Source of the DNA: Armigeres subalbatus
Taxonomy: Eukaryota; Arthropoda; Insecta; Diptera; Culicidae
Direction: 5' to 3'
DNA length: 64,000 bases
NCBI RefSeq assembly: GCF_024139115.2
Contig: NC_085139.1
Location: forward strand, 5,117,533 to 5,181,532
The notes beneath the pieces were generated by a model. That model did no database searches. It worked only from the letters and a program-made list of their open reading frames with translations, and was not told the DNA's origin. The position numbers and the translations under genes were made by a program. The first letter of the stretch is position 1, and every line of letters starts with the position of its first letter. Of this stretch, positions 40,001 through 52,161 are shown in pieces.

Positions 40001-40599
40001 TTATTTAATTAAGATTAAAGATTTATGAATAAAAGCGAAGTATGCAATGATTAAAATTGATGATTAATGAATAAACTTGAAATAGTTATGTTGGCACGGC
40101 AAATGCTGGGTAATGCGTACCATTGATATTTCGCGTATCTGAGGGAATAAATTAGACCCCATCTCGCGGTTCTTAGCCTCTTACCCAGCAACTCCTATCC
40201 CTACCTCCCCGCGGTGCTGGCCGGGATACGAGCAACCTTAGGGAAGATCGGGTAACCAACCCCGGTGGGAACTATGGGCGTATGCTGACAGGGAAGGGGG
40301 AGTTTGCTCCTCTCCGGAGGTGCAAATCTTACTGAGCGTCTGTTCTCCATTTCAGGATCGGCTCACAACAGCTCCATGTTAGGGGCTGCTGATCATCGTC
40401 TGAGTGCCAGCGAGAGACTCTATGTGAAACTGTGCACCATGAACCACTGGGAATAAGGAGGAATGGTGCTCCGGAAATTTAGGGGGTTTGGTGTCAGGCC
40501 CTGCAAGCCAGCCTTAAAAAAACATAAGCAACGAACAATCAGCAAGAGAGTACGGACCGGAACCATCGGCGAAGACCACTGCGACGAAAAGGGACTAGC

Positions 40600-41655
40600 G
40601 ATTGCAAACTCGGTTCGTGGAACTGCAAATCTCAAAACTTCATCGGGAGCACACACATACTCGCCGATGTTCTCAAGGACCGTGGATTCGGCATCGTAGC
40701 GCTGCAGGAGGTTTGTTGGAAGGGATCAATGGTGCGAACGTTTAGAGGTAATCATATCATCTACCAGAGCTGCGGCAACACACATGAGCTGGGAACAGTT
40801 TTCATAGTGATGGGCGATATGCAAAGGCGCGTGATCGGGTGGTGGCCGATCAATGAAAGAATGTGCAGGTTGAGGATCAAAGGCCGGTTCTTCAACTTCA
40901 GCATAATCAACGTCCATAGCCCACACTCCGGAAGCACTGATGATGATAAGGACGCATTCTACGCGCAGCTGGAACGTGAGTACGACAGCTGCCCAAGCCA
41001 CGACGTCAAAATCATCATAGGAGATTTGAACGTTCAGGTTGGCCAAGAGGAGGAGTTTAGACCGACTATTGGAAAGTTCTGCGCTCACCGGCTGACGAAC
41101 GAAAACGGCCTACGACTAATTGATTTCGCCTCCTCCAAGAATATGGCCATTCGCAGCATCTACTTCCAACACAGCCTCCCGTATCGGTACACCTGGAGAT
41201 CACCACTGCAGACAGAATCACAAATCGACCACGTTCTGATTGATGGACGGCACTTCTCCGACATTATCGACGTCAGGACATATCGTGGCGCTAACATCGA
41301 CTCTGACCACTATCTGGTGATGGTTAAACTGCACCCAAAGCTATCTGTCATCAACAATGTTCGGTACCGACGACCGCCGCGGTACGACCTAGAGCGACTG
41401 AAGCAACCTGATGTCGCCACTGCATACGCGCAGCATCTCGAGGCAGCGTTGCCGGAAGAGGGTGAGCTCGATGGGGCCCCTCTTGAGGACTGCTGGAATA
41501 CAGTCAAAGCAGCCATTAACGACGCAGCGGAGAGCAACGTCGGGTATATGGGTCGAAGTCGACGGAACGATTGGTTCGACGAAGAGTGCAGACAGATTCT
41601 GGAGGAGAAGAACGCAGCGCGGGCGGTCGCGGACCCGGCAGAACGTGGAACGTTA
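40600..41655 (+). pseudogene. RTE-like AP endonuclease domain
   Basis: The N-terminal catalytic block is in another frame (GIVALQEVCW at about 40690-40720). A long open frame then runs 40729-41655 with FFNFSIINVH, VKIIIGDLNVQVG, TWRSPLQTESQIDHVLID and the C-terminal SDHYLV, that is Asn, Asp and His residues of APE-type nucleases. It ends at a frameshift near 41650 that cuts it from the RT. About 310 residues are preserved, so this is one of the best-kept LINE proteins in the window, but the frameshifts leave it inactive. Confidence 0.8.
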
Positions 41656-43085
41656 TAGACGGAAGCGGAGACAGCAGACCCGCCTTTTTCAGGAGAAGAA
41701 ACGCCGCCTGGAAGAAGCGGAGTGCGAAGAGATGGAACAGCTGTGCCGTTCTCAAGAAACACGCAAGTTCTATCAGAAGCTCAACGCATCCCGCAAAAGC
41801 TTCATGCCGCGAGTCGAAATGTGCAGGGATAAGGATGGGAGCATCTTGACGGACGAACGGGTGGTGATCGAAAGGTGGAAGCAGCTCTACGAGGAACATT
41901 TGAATGGCGCTGAGAGTACAGGCTGTGAAAGTCAAGGCAGCGGCAGCGGTAAGGATAGTATCGGAGCTGAGCTCATCAAGATGGGCCCAGAAAAACTAGC
42001 CACTTGCCTGCTCAAATTGATAGTCAGAATCTGGGAAACTGAACAGCTACCGGAGGAGTGGAAGGAAGGGGTTATATGCCCCATCTACAAAAAAGGCGAC
42101 AAGCTGGAGCGTCCTTAATGCCGCTTACAGATCATCTTCCGACGTCTGTCACCATTAGAGAACTTGGACCAGATCTTTACTTACTGTACGGCAAATCCTT
42201 CAAAAATGCCGTGAATACCAGGTCCCAACGCACCATCTGTTCGTTGACATCAAGGCGGCATACGACAGTATAGACCGCGTAGAGCTATGGAAAATTATGA
42301 ACGAGAATAGCTTTCCTGAAAAGCTTACCAGACTGATCAAAGCAACGGTAGATGGTGTGCAAAACTGTGTGAAGATTTCGGTCGAACACTCCAGTTTGTT
42401 CGGATCGCGCCGGGGACTTAGACAAGATGGACTTTCGTGTCTGTTGTTCAACATTGCGCTAGAAGGTGTCATGCGGAGAGCCGGGTGTAACAACCGCGGT
42501 ACGATTTTCAACAGATCCAGTCAATTTATTTGTTTCGCGGATGACATGGACATTGTCGGCCGAAAATTTGCAAAGGTGGCAGAATTGTACACCCGCCTGA
42601 AACGTGAAGGAACAAAAGTTGGACTGGTGGTGAATGCGTCAAAGACAAAGTACATGCTTGTGGGCGGAACCGAGCGCGACAAGGCCCGCCTGGGAAGCAG
42701 TGTTACGATAGACGGGGATACCTTCGAGGTGGTCGAGAAATTCGTGTACCTCGGATCCTTGCTAACGGCTGATAACAATGTTAGTCGTGAAATACGAAGG
42801 CGCATCATCTGTGGAAATCGGGCCTACTACGTGTGTCATGTACAAGACGCTAATAAGACCGGTTGTCCTCTACGGTCATGAAACATGGACAATGCTCAAG
42901 GAGGACTTGCAAGCACTCGGAGTATTCGAGAGACGGGTGCTTAGGACCATCTTTGACGGTGTGTGGCGGCGAAGAATGAACCACGAGCTCGCTCAGCTCT
43001 ACGGCGAACCCAGGATCTAGAAGGTTGCTAAAGCCGGAAGGGTACGATGGGCAGGGTATGTTGCAAAAATGCCGGACAGCAACCC
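41640..43085 (+). pseudogene. RTE-like reverse transcriptase, broken
   Basis: The frame continues from the endonuclease through EEWKEGVICPIYKKGDKLE (42050-42115), then loses the NYRGI block at a deletion near 42116. It continues with GLRQDGLSCLLFNIALEG (one Gly lost against the sister copy), FICFADDMDIV (catalytic Asp pair, about 42530) and VVLYGHETWTMLKEDL (about 42865). At least three frame changes and a stop at 43018. The final LRWAGHVARM region is only partly present (RVRWAGYVAKMPDSNP across 43038-43085). Confidence 0.78.
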
Positions 43086-43960
43086 TGCAAAGAACGATGT
43101 ATCCGTGCATCGGTTAACATCCCAGCAGGTCTGTTGAGCCAATTAGATTGCACTCAGCACTTTTACAAGCAACTACAGGCTCTTTATGGTTCTCCAAAAC
43201 GACCAAATCATGAACGATGTATCCGTGCATTGTTGAACATCCCAGCAGGTCCATTACTTTAACCAGCAACGCCCTTTATGGTTCTACAAAACACCCTGGA
43301 GTTGAGAACATGTATTCTTTCTATACGATCAACTAAGACCTGAACAATCTACCGGTGCATCGTTGAACATCCCAGAAGGTTCACTGCGCCGATAGGATTG
43401 CATTCATTACTTTTACAAGCAACTACAGGCCTGCTGCCAAAACTAGTATAGAAAGAACTGAAAAGGCATTGTAATATTTTTTCGGATGTCCTAGGCCGTT
43501 CAAACTGTTCTGGAAAACATATCCTCGAGTGCTTCAAACAATATGTCTAGAAACAAAATGTCCTAAACCAAGATGGATGTCCATCATAATACATAAATTA
43601 ATCGAGTTCTGAATAAACGTAAACTATTCCAGAAACTCCAAAACGTCATGGAGTTCAGGGCATGTGAATTACCAGATCAACTAAGTCATGAAAGATTTAT
43701 CCGTTCAGAGCTAAACATTCCAGCAGGTCAAATTAGCCAATAGGATTTGACTAATTACTTTTACAAGCTACTACAGACCTTTTTGATCCTCCAAAACGTC
43801 CTGGAGTTCAGAACATGTGATCTACCCGATCAACCAAGTCCTGAACAATGTATCCGTGCATCGTTGAACATTCCAGCAGGACCATTGAGCCGATAGGATT
43901 TCACTAATTTATTTCACAAGCTTCAATGGATCCTCCTCGAGTCGATGTTCTGAAACTTAA
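43085..43960 (+). repeat. ~120-150-bp satellite, array 1
   Basis: About five monomers start near 43093, 43213, 43343, 43691 and 43843, each with AACRATGTATCCGTGCAT, GAACATCCCAGCAGGTC and TTTTACAAGCAACTACAGGC. The parts CAAAACGTCCTGGAGTTC and GATCAACCAAGTCC match the array at 60.5-63.1 kb. Confidence 0.8.
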
Positions 43961-44595
43961 TGTCAACTCGTGGACGCATATGGTCTAAACTTCATTTAGC
44001 CAATGTTATATGTCTCGATATCGACTCATAGAAGCAATTTATGCCATTTAAAAAATAATTTTCTGGGTTCCTGTGGTGGTCCCTTCAAACAGCTTTACAA
44101 AGATTTTCTATTCTATTTTCTATTCTTCAACATCGACTCATCATATTTTCTCAGTTACTCTGCTTTCCTTAGTTGTGCGGTAATATGCGTGCTGCTTACA
44201 ATACAAAACCATGCTGCTGTTCTTGCACAGGGAACCAACAGATGTTTGCTTGGGACTAGCACACATCTTCAATGTACAAGTACTGGTAATCTCATTTGTT
44301 AGGTCATACTGGCGCCTGCCACGTCAGAATGCAAGTCAATGTAGGGAAGGGCGAGGAAAATGATGATGCAATCACTCGCCCACTGCAAGCCGAATATACC
44401 TCTGCACTTGCCACGAGTTCATGCGGAATTTGTTGGAATTTTTGGGTTAGGTTCGAGAGGCAGAGGTCCATCTTGGTTAACGAGCTGCCAATGTGATAGA
44501 TAGGAGAAAGCAACTGATGGAATTTCTAATTGGATGTAGGAAACGAGCTCTATAGTTCATTTCCAATTCTAGCAGATTACTGTTAGAATACTCAA
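43961..44595. other. Anonymous DNA inside the TTAA block
   Basis: No gene recognised. CAACATCGACTCAT-like pieces hint at further diverged satellite. Confidence 0.45.
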
Positions 44596-45240
44596 GTTTA
44601 AGGTATAGGAATATAGTAATGGGAACGGTATTGAAGTCCATTTCCAGTTCTAGCGATTGCTAGAACATGAGAAATATAGAGAAAGATACAAAGTAGAAGA
44701 ATGGAACGGACCTGGGATTGAATCATATGCTTATTGAACCGGATTGGGTATATGCTTGATGATAAGGACATTTCAAAAGACTTGCTTGATCTGGTAGATA
44801 CCTTCAACTGAACTCGAGAACGTTTTGAAGTACCACGAACATCTCATTTTCGAGGAAGTTGAGTTCATATAATGCGCATTTGCTTATTGAGCTAGTTTGG
44901 ATAGATGCTGATTATAGAGACATTGCAAAAGCTGGTTGGTCAGTTAGATACCGTGAGCTGAATTCAAGAATGTTTTGGAGTACCTTGAGCATCTCGTGTT
45001 CAAGAAAATTCAGTTTACATGATGCGCATATGCTTATTGAACCGAATTGAGTATGTACCGACGATGAGGACATTGCAAAAAACTTGGATGATCTGGTAGA
45101 TACCGTGGGATGAACTCGAGAACGTTTTGGAGAACCTTGAGCATCTCGTATTCCTGAAAATTGATCACTGGCTTGACGTTCAAGATGACTTAACCTCATA
45201 GAGTGTTCAAAATTATCAAACAATGCGGTATAGGACTCAA
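44596..45240 (+). repeat. ~152-bp tandem repeat, array 2
   Basis: Three to four units share TGCGCATATGCTTATTGA, GAGGACATTGCAAAA, CTGGTAGATACCGTG and AACTCGAGAACGTTTTGGAG (units centred near 44763, 44916 and 45066). Confidence 0.75.
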
Positions 45241-45594
45241 ATATTTCAGATTCATTTGCATGCTCTCAGAAGCGAAATCTTCCCAAGGTCTTCGGGATAT
45301 AGTCACACTTGACCACCGATATTTTTTTTTGTTAAGTCAACATCCTGATGATCAACTTTGCTGAAGAAAGTGAGGACCTAGTTCTCTTCTGTGATTTTAC
45401 ACAGCCAATCTAAAACGCTGGGCATATATGACCCATCCGACCCGAAAGGGTTAAACAAGTTCGTTCTAGATTTCGGTTCAATCAAAGTTAATTGCCTATA
45501 TTCCGGGGATTAAACCACCCGACTTGGACGTTAATTTACAATGTTCTGAAAACTCATATGTGAATATGTACACTATATGGAAGATAGGTATTAA

Positions 45595-45665
45595 TTTGAA
45601 AAATGTATTGGGGGTAACCACTTCCCCTTCGATGGAACTCGAACCCACCACCCTCAGTATAGTTT
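45595..45665 (-). repeat. SINE head, minus strand
   Basis: On the minus strand GGTGGGTTCGAGTTCCATCG contains an excellent B box (GGTTCGAGTTCC). The A-box side is not clear, so it is probably a truncated tRNA-derived SINE. Confidence 0.45.
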
Positions 45666-45774
45666 TCTAAGTTTCAATTCCATACGTCGCTGCTCGCACA
45701 TTTTCGCTTTGAGCTGCTCAGCTTCAATTTTCTTTTGAGCTCGTTTTTCGGACTGCCTTTAACCTTTTCACTTA

Positions 45775-45915
45775 TCAACCGTCTAAGACGAATTAAGTAC
45801 TCTCCATTTAATTCCACTAATTATTATATAATTGGTGGAATTAAATGGAGAGTACTTAATTCGTCTTAGACGGTTGACTACATTCCACTAAAAGAGCTTA
45901 ATATATTTTTCTGAC
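45775..45915. mobile_element. Hairpin MITE (short version of the 58.1-kb family)
   Basis: AACCGTCTAAGACGAATTAA and GTACTCTCCATTTAATTCCA lead to a central AATTATTATATAATT and are repeated exactly in reverse to 45881. The flanking TAGTGGAATGTA..AGCTC matches the flank of the copy at 58137 in inverse orientation. The inner ~140 bp of the longer family member are missing. Confidence 0.8.
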
Positions 45916-46129
45916 TTTCCACTTATATTTTCTTCGCGGCCATACTTTCGTCCAAACGAGAATTGCTTGGGCAACCGACAGTTACGAGAGGCGTGTTCCA
46001 AAGATCGATTTGGAACTGATAAAACTTTTTCTTCTGACTGAAAAACGATGAGGAAGTGTAACTTATAATTTAACTAATTTTGAACTAATTATCTGTCATG
46101 TTCTGCATTTGTTCAGCTGTAAGTGAAGG

Positions 46130-46880
46130 CTAATTGTCATCATAATCGGAAAGATTCACTGGAACGGATACATCGTCGTGGGGATGAGTCATGTGTAATA
46201 ATCGGCTGTGGAAGGGTTTTAACCATTTTTCAAATATGATTTTAATAACAATTTCATCGCTGTTCAGCTCTAAACAAACGATCCTTCGTAAATGATTTTC
46301 TCCAATATTTTTCAAAATTTGTTTAATTGTTGTGAAAGGGATGATGACAGGGTCTGTAATAAAGGAAAGGTGTGCTAATCTGATTATCACTTACTTGTAC
46401 CGGTAGGCTCGTGGAAGAGGGTGAGGCGATTGGCACCGGCGTTTCGACCGAAGCTTTTTGGTTAATCGCGGATGCTGCTGACTTAGCAATGCATTTGGAG
46501 TAATCGATATTGTCTGCGTTGAAGGGATATAAACCGCAAGCTCTGAAGCCGTTAATGACACCGCTCGCAACGATTCTACGCTTCATTGCCTCTTGAAGGA
46601 CTGGGCCGAAATGCTCCAAGGCGAGGATTTCTCCATTATGTGTGTCATGCCATTCTGATACAGCTGTTTTCCAAGCATTTTTCCAATGGTTTAAAAATTC
46701 CTACATCAGCGGGTTGGGTGTTTCTTGTGGTGTTAGGATACAGAACAACAACTAACATCTTCAATTCAAGGCATAAAACTGCCACTTCTGCTGCACGGTG
46801 CTGCTTTTCAACGGGAATGTTAACATAAGAGCCAACATGGCCATGTAACTTAGTTCTAAACGTACCTGCGCAGATTTATT
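46130..46880 (-). pseudogene. pogo/Tigger-type (DDE_1) transposase, C-terminal fossil
   Basis: On the minus strand, with at least one frameshift near 46640, the frames give VVLYPNTTRNTQPADVGIFK (about 46690-46745) and then FGPVLQEAMKRR and NGFRACGLYPFNADNIDYSK (46500-46610). They end with an acidic stop-proximal segment near 46130. The ...QP.DVG.F.PLK... and NGFR.CGLYPFN..A.DYSK signatures belong to DDE_1 transposases of the pogo group. Catalytic Asp residues upstream are not seen. It is a dead remnant. Confidence 0.7.
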
Positions 46881-47149
46881 TTTGATGACCAATTTGGCGA
46901 TTTGGTGCGCAACGTGTGTCTGTTTTGGCAACTAGTTGCCACGATTATATCGCTGGGTCGCTGCATGCAATGTTCCATTTACGCGATTACGCGATTCTAT
47001 CTATGAACCTTTGGAAGTGCGGAACAAACGCTTCCGTTTTATCCAGCGAGAGCAACAATTGCAACCATACAGAGTCGTAAACGGGATTATTTTCGCCCTG
47101 GTTGCTTGCAGAGAGCTCCAAATTTCACCAATTATATGACTTCGTCTAC

Positions 47150-47900
47150 CTTTTCTGGCTCATGAGCAAACTGGGGGTGCTTGGTGGCCTTGTGTCACTG
47201 CTTCTGCCTCATAAGCAGGAGATTAAAGGTTTGATCCCTGGCCCTTTCCAATTTCCTATTAGATAATTTCGTTAATCATATAACTCATTCTCTTTTCAAA
47301 TCAAATTCTCATTGCTAGCAAGTATGATTCTAAATATAGAATTGTTATAAAAAGCTGCCTGTTACTTAGTAGCAGTAAATAAAATGTAAAAATAGATTGG
47401 TATTCATTTGTACCCGCATACGAACGCTATATACGGTCGCTATGCTCGTGCAGGCCTCATACAAGTAAGAATGTGCGAGGTTGATGTGCGGGTAGCGATG
47501 GTGTGGTAGACGTGTGCGTGGTATTAGAATCCAATAGCATTCAAATTCTAATTGTAAAAAATGAATCCCATTAGAATTCACTTCAATACTTTCTCATTAC
47601 TCTAGTACTTCTAATTCTCATTCATATATTCCTATCCCATAGATCGCATCACTTACCAAAGTGAATCCAGATAATATATCCCTTCGTACTAACACAATAT
47701 CCTATCCTAAGACTATCGTGGAGATGCAGAGGTATACTCGGTCTCTAGTAGCAACGAGAGTTGAACTAATAATCCTTCCTTCCCTTGATGACCGTAAGGA
47801 CGTGGCCGGCGCCGTAATTGACTTAGTAAAATGCATTGAATTTCCGAAATTTGCACATTGAGAATGATAGCTAAACCCAAGCTTCATTCAATTGGTTCCC
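47150..47900 (+). mobile_element. tRNA-Met-like SINE and SINE body
   Basis: At 47172-47222 a tRNA-like fold includes the anticodon loop CTCATAA (CAT, Met) between TCTGC and GCAGG, and B box GGTTTGATCCC. The 3' side shows SINE body words (GATGACCGTAAGGACGTGGCC, about 47788-47810) also present at 39750. The D arm is poor, so it is not a working tRNA gene. Confidence 0.55.
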
Positions 47901-48199
47901 TGTGCAATTTCGCAAGTTCTAATCAATCACGGAGTAGCAACTACGAATTGTACGGTTATCCTGCTCATGCTCATGCTCATGCTTTTCTGGCTCATGAGCA
48001 AAATTTCTGATATCCATTTTCCTCGAAAAAAAATTTTGGCCAACATTGTTGAGCAAATATTTGTCTGTGTGCAATACAAACTACTACTAGCAGGACCATT
48101 TCGATCCTGCTTCCCTAGGAGCACAGAACCGAACGTCCTTCGAGTTCCACTCATTTATCGGTGCGAGGCCAATGCAAACTTACGGAAATTAAAATTGTT

Positions 48200-49130
48200 A
48201 ATTTTATTAAAATAACGAGCACGTGGCGATTGTCCTTTGAGCCAGATTATATCGCGTTTACAATTATTTATGAGATGCGAAATTTATAATAAATTTTAAT
48301 ACAATCAAAAATGCTCCCGGACGGGCAGGATCGCGTGGAGGTTGCATTGACGGATGCACCCGCCGCCGTTGTTGCTACCGCGCGATTTTCATTCCCATGG
48401 GCCGCCCGCGGTTGGGTGGCATCCAATAATTTGCATCATCAACGGTCGCGCGCCTATGATTATGCCGCGTACACTGCGATCCTGCTAATTTGTCTTGGTG
48501 CGAAGGAAATTTACATCATTATCAATGCTTGAGCTGTCACATTTGAAGGAATGAGAAAGCCAATTTATTCGGAAGGGTTTAGGCTGGGTGCGGGGCGCAA
48601 CCGCACAAATCTCAAATCGTTTAATAACCATTCAATTCGGTATCAGTGTGTATGATTTGTATGGCAGGTGTGGCGTGCGAGGAGGTTCTCGTGAAGGAAT
48701 TCCTTTGATAGTTCGATAGCATTAAGTGCACGATTGGGAATCGAGATGGGCAAATTAAGTCAATCGGAAATTAAGATAATGGGCAAAACAATCAACAAAT
48801 TATTTTAATAAGACAATGCCGCGACGCACCCGAACGCCTCATTAATTTCGTCGACTAACGGGCTCCAATAATCGGTCAAGAGGACGACCGATGCAATTGT
48901 TGCAACACGTTGGTCGTCATCAGCGCCTATCGATGACCCGCGCGCTTCCCCGTTTCGCGAGTGTGCTGTGCGCGAAAATTACAATTGCAAGTGTACAAAT
49001 TTCATTAAAAACCGGGCGCTCATTGAGTGGGAGTAATTATCCCACTGCCCATTCCTTGGTATGCAGGAGCAGTGACATGCGTAGCAGAGGCACATTGAAT
49101 TCCGTTCGCTTCAATGCAATGTAGGGTGAA
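48200..49130. promoter_or_regulatory. Non-repetitive island, possible regulatory element
   Basis: A stretch without transposon hallmarks. It has many homeodomain/Caudal-like words (ATTTATGAG at 48267, TTTATAATAAATTTTAAT, several TAATT/ATTTA, CAATTG) alternating with GC-rich islands (GGGCCGCCCGCGG at 48399). A 73-codon frame (48311-48532) has no recognised domain. A distal enhancer is possible; the evidence is composition only. Confidence 0.25.
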
Positions 49131-49489
49131 CATATTGTCGTTATTCTATTCTCCGCTGTCTCCGCTTATCTTTTTGCGATTTAGTTAATAAAATAAGAAC
49201 TTAACTCAATAAAGTCCATTTTGGAGGATTATGCTGAAATATAAAGCGCAATAGTCTTACTGGAATATCTTTCTGGTTCTTCACGCATACTTCATACGGG
49301 AAAAAAGTGTTGACTTTCACATTGTTGGAAAACTTTCTTGGTTGGAATATACTGTGGAATTGTGGAATATACTAGAATTTCAAAAAGAAGTACTTAGGAA
49401 TTACTAATGGAACATTTGTAAAAGGATTTCGACATCTCAAGATTTTAAAAACTTTGGTTTCAAATGAAGAAAATAATTCATGTATATAG

Positions 49490-49625
49490 ATAGTAAGCAT
49501 ATGCGGTATTTCGAAAAATTTCGTTTTAGGTGGTTCGAAACGAAATTCCGCGGAATTTCGCGGAATTTAATCATGGCGAAATCTGATTTCTTAATTTCGT
49601 TTCGTTTCGAAACAACAAAATATAA
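49490..49625 (+). repeat. TTTCG-type simple repeat
   Basis: GAAATTCCGCGGAATTTCGCGG and ATTTCGTTTCGTTTCGAAAC units. A similar tract is at 59695-59850. Confidence 0.65.
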
Positions 49626-50266
49626 ACAAAAAGCTGTTTTAAAACTTAATGTAATACAATTTTTTCTATTAAAGCCTACTAAATAACTCTATTCTGAATC
49701 GACAAATACGTATTTAGTTCTTTTCTATAAAACGTCTTCAGTGCTTTGTTAGAAATGTTTAACAAACATTAACAAAAAAATAGTATCTTTAACTCATTTG
49801 CTGGGATATCTCATTTGTAACAAAAGTGATTCGACTTAATATTTGAGTCGTCATGCTTAGAGTGTGAATGTAATCAGATATGAAGTTTCTTTAACGTCTG
49901 TTTCCTTTTAAAGGCCGATTTTTTCACCTCCACTTAGGCCTCAAACCAGGTTTAAGTGCATGAGTAAGAGTTAAGAAGGTCCTAAGAAAAACAAAATGCA
50001 ACATTTTATTCTCAAACAACAATTTCAGAGGATTGAATTCCACACAACAATCAATATTCGGGTAATCATCGAAATATGCATACAACCCCCAAGATTTAAA
50101 TTTTATGATATTTTTTGACTTTTTACACAATATGTAAGGAACATTGCAGAGTCGTGGGCATTTCTAGATATTCGCATGGAATTTGAAAAAAATATCCAGA
50201 ACGGTGTGAAAGATCATTATAATTGCTGAAAGTTCTTTACTTATGATTGCTTTCAGCTCATACTTG
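49626..50266. other. AT-rich DNA, nothing recognised
   Basis: No domain-bearing frame, RNA gene or clear repeat. Confidence 0.45.
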
Positions 50267-50305
50267 TAGGGATCATGAAGAATTATAAAATGAAATTAAA
50301 AAAAA
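50267..50305 (+). repeat. ~38-bp direct repeat, left copy
   Basis: TGTAGGGATCATGAAGAATT plus ATAAAATGAAATTAAAA recurs at 54866-54902, 4.6 kb away, bracketing the Helitron-gypsy block. Confidence 0.7.
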
Positions 50306-50316
50306 AAATATATATA

Positions 50317-52124
50317 TCTATATATATAAAAATCAATCTATGTATGTATGTTCGCTAACTACTTCTGAACCACTTGGCCGAATTCAACCAAATTTGGTAC
50401 ACACGTTCTCTATCCTCAGGGGAAGTTGACAAAGGGGGTGGGAGGGTCATTTAGAAAAGGGGGAGGGGTTTTGTTTAGAAAACGAACAATTATGTGTAAC
50501 TTGCATCTCCTAGGACCGATTTCAACCAAATTTTGTACACATATTCAATATAAGGAAACAATCATATGAGAGTGTAATCTTTGAAAGGGGAGGGGTCTGG
50601 AGGAGGGGTATTGTTCAGAAAACGGGTAATACAGTGTAAATTCTGATCCTCCGCACCGATTTCAACCAAATTCGACACACACATTCTCTACCCTAAAGAA
50701 AAGATAACAAAGCGGGTGGGGCGGTCATTGTAAAAAGGGAGGGTATGGGGAGGGGTTGTCTTTATAAAACGAGCAATTCAGTGTAACTCCCAACCCCAGT
50801 ACCCATATCAACCAAATTTTGTACACATATTCACTAAGAGTAGTCGATCATATGGAAGTGTAATTTGGGAAAGAGGAGGGGTCTGAGGGAGGGGTATTGT
50901 TCAGAAAACAAGCAATTCAGTGTATATTTTGAACCCCTGGACCGATTTCATCCAAATTTGGTACACACATTCTCTATCCTAAGAAGAAAATAACAAAGGA
51001 TGATCATTGGGAAAAAAGGGAGGGTAAGGGGAAGGGTTGTATTTAGAAAAGAGCAATTCAGTGTAACACCTAACTCCCAGGACCGATTTCAACCAAATTT
51101 GGTGTACACATTTTCTATCCCAAGGAGAAGATAACAAAGGAGGTGGGAGGGTCATTGGGGAAAAATGGAAGTTATGGGGAAGGGTTGTCTTTAAAAATGA
51201 GCAATTCAGTGTAACTCCCAGGATAAATTACAACCAGATTTGGTACACTTATTCTCTATTTTTGGAAGATGTTTATTGAAAAGGTAGAAGGGCCAAACAA
51301 ATATATAAAAATAGATTGATACAAAGGAACAATTCTATGAGCGGTAGATCTACCTCTGTGGGTTTTGTGCTACAGCATTGGACATTTTAATTGAATAATT
51401 TACTTTTCAGTCCCTAGCAAAGCCGGATACATATAGCTATTAGCTATCTATATATCTCGGATACTTATTCAGTGATGTGACGTATGTGATTTTGTAAACA
51501 AAAATTAAAACGTTGATTTCTGCAATCTGATAGCACTCCACGCAAACCATCGCCACATACAGGTAGGGGAGGTTTCGGCTACATGTTCGTTGTGTTGGTT
51601 TGCGTAGGAGTGCCATCATATTTGACAAATCGACGTATGCATCTTTGTTTACAAAATCACATACGTCCTTTGAATAAGTACCCGAGATATATAAAACTCA
51701 ATGTTTGTATGTTTGTGCCTAACTTCTAAACCCATTATTGTATTGTTTAGTTATCGATCAATTTAACCATTTATCGAAATTATGGTTTGCCCAGTGACAA
51801 GCAATGATTAATGTGTTTCCTTCTGGATGGTGAATGTGATCCCTTCTTTAAAAATAGACGTTTGCCCGGAATAAGGCATCGGTGGATGTTTTTCCTTCTT
51901 TAGAAATAAACGTTTGCCCGGAATATGGCGATTATGGGTTTGCTCCCTTCTTCAAAATCAGTCAATGTTTTCAAATGAAATCTGCCTTCTTCTGATCAAA
52001 TGATGAAGTATCGATAAGAAAACGCAATTATCCTGTTGACCAATTGGTTTATTCATTTTCCGATTGTGAAAAAAAACTGCGAATCAAACTGGCAATTCCG
52101 AGCAAGGCCGGGTACATAAAGCTA

Positions 52125-52125
<1 letters not shown>
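50317..52125 (+). mobile_element. Helitron-like element, copy 1
   Basis: The 5' end is TCTATATATATAAAAATC and the 3' end ATTCCGAGCAAGGCCGGG..AAAGCTAG followed by T: the TC...CTAG|T ends of Helitrons. The interior has 6-7 tandem ~115-150-bp units (GACCGATTTCAACCAAATTT, GGTACACACATTCTCTATCC, GAGCAATTCAGTGTAA). A second Helitron-like 3' end is at 51417-51437 (CCTAGCAAAGCCGGATACAT), followed by a MITE (about 51450-51692). Non-autonomous: no Rep/helicase. Confidence 0.75.
51450..51692. mobile_element. Palindromic MITE in Helitron copy 1
   Basis: ATATATCTCGGATACTTATT and GACGTATGTGATTTTGTAAAC at the left match the reversed right end (GTTTACAAAATCACATACGTC, AATAAGTACCCGAGATATAT). The copy in the second Helitron (53262-53510) is at the same place. 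Confidence 0.75.

Positions 52126-52139
<14 letters not shown>

Positions 52140-52161
<22 letters not shown>

Larger units (their letters stand above)
40080..43085 (+). mobile_element. RTE-like non-LTR retrotransposon, nearly complete, plus strand
   Basis: GC-rich 5' leader (40080-40590: CCGGGATACGAGCAACC, AACCCCGGTGGGAAC), AP endonuclease, reverse transcriptase, and loss of the last ~120 codons where the satellite begins at about 43085. Same family as the minus-strand copy at 18.8-21.9 kb. Confidence 0.8.
39399..45454. mobile_element. piggyBac-type TTAA-bounded block (6.06 kb) with nested insertions
   Basis: TTAA-CCCTTTCGGG at 39399-39412 and CCCGAAAGGG-TTAA at 45441-45454 form perfect 10-bp inverted ends next to TTAA, the piggyBac arrangement. 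No transposase remains. The interior holds a SINE, an RTE-like LINE and two satellite arrays. A 65-bp direct repeat (CCAAAACTAGTATAGAAAGA..., 39455-39512 and 43436-43492) brackets the SINE+LINE+satellite part and suggests a later duplication or insertion there. Confidence 0.6.

Noticed and set aside
47172..47222. A functional tRNA-Met gene
   Set aside because: Anticodon loop and B box are good, but the D arm and acceptor stem do not pair and SINE body sequence follows.
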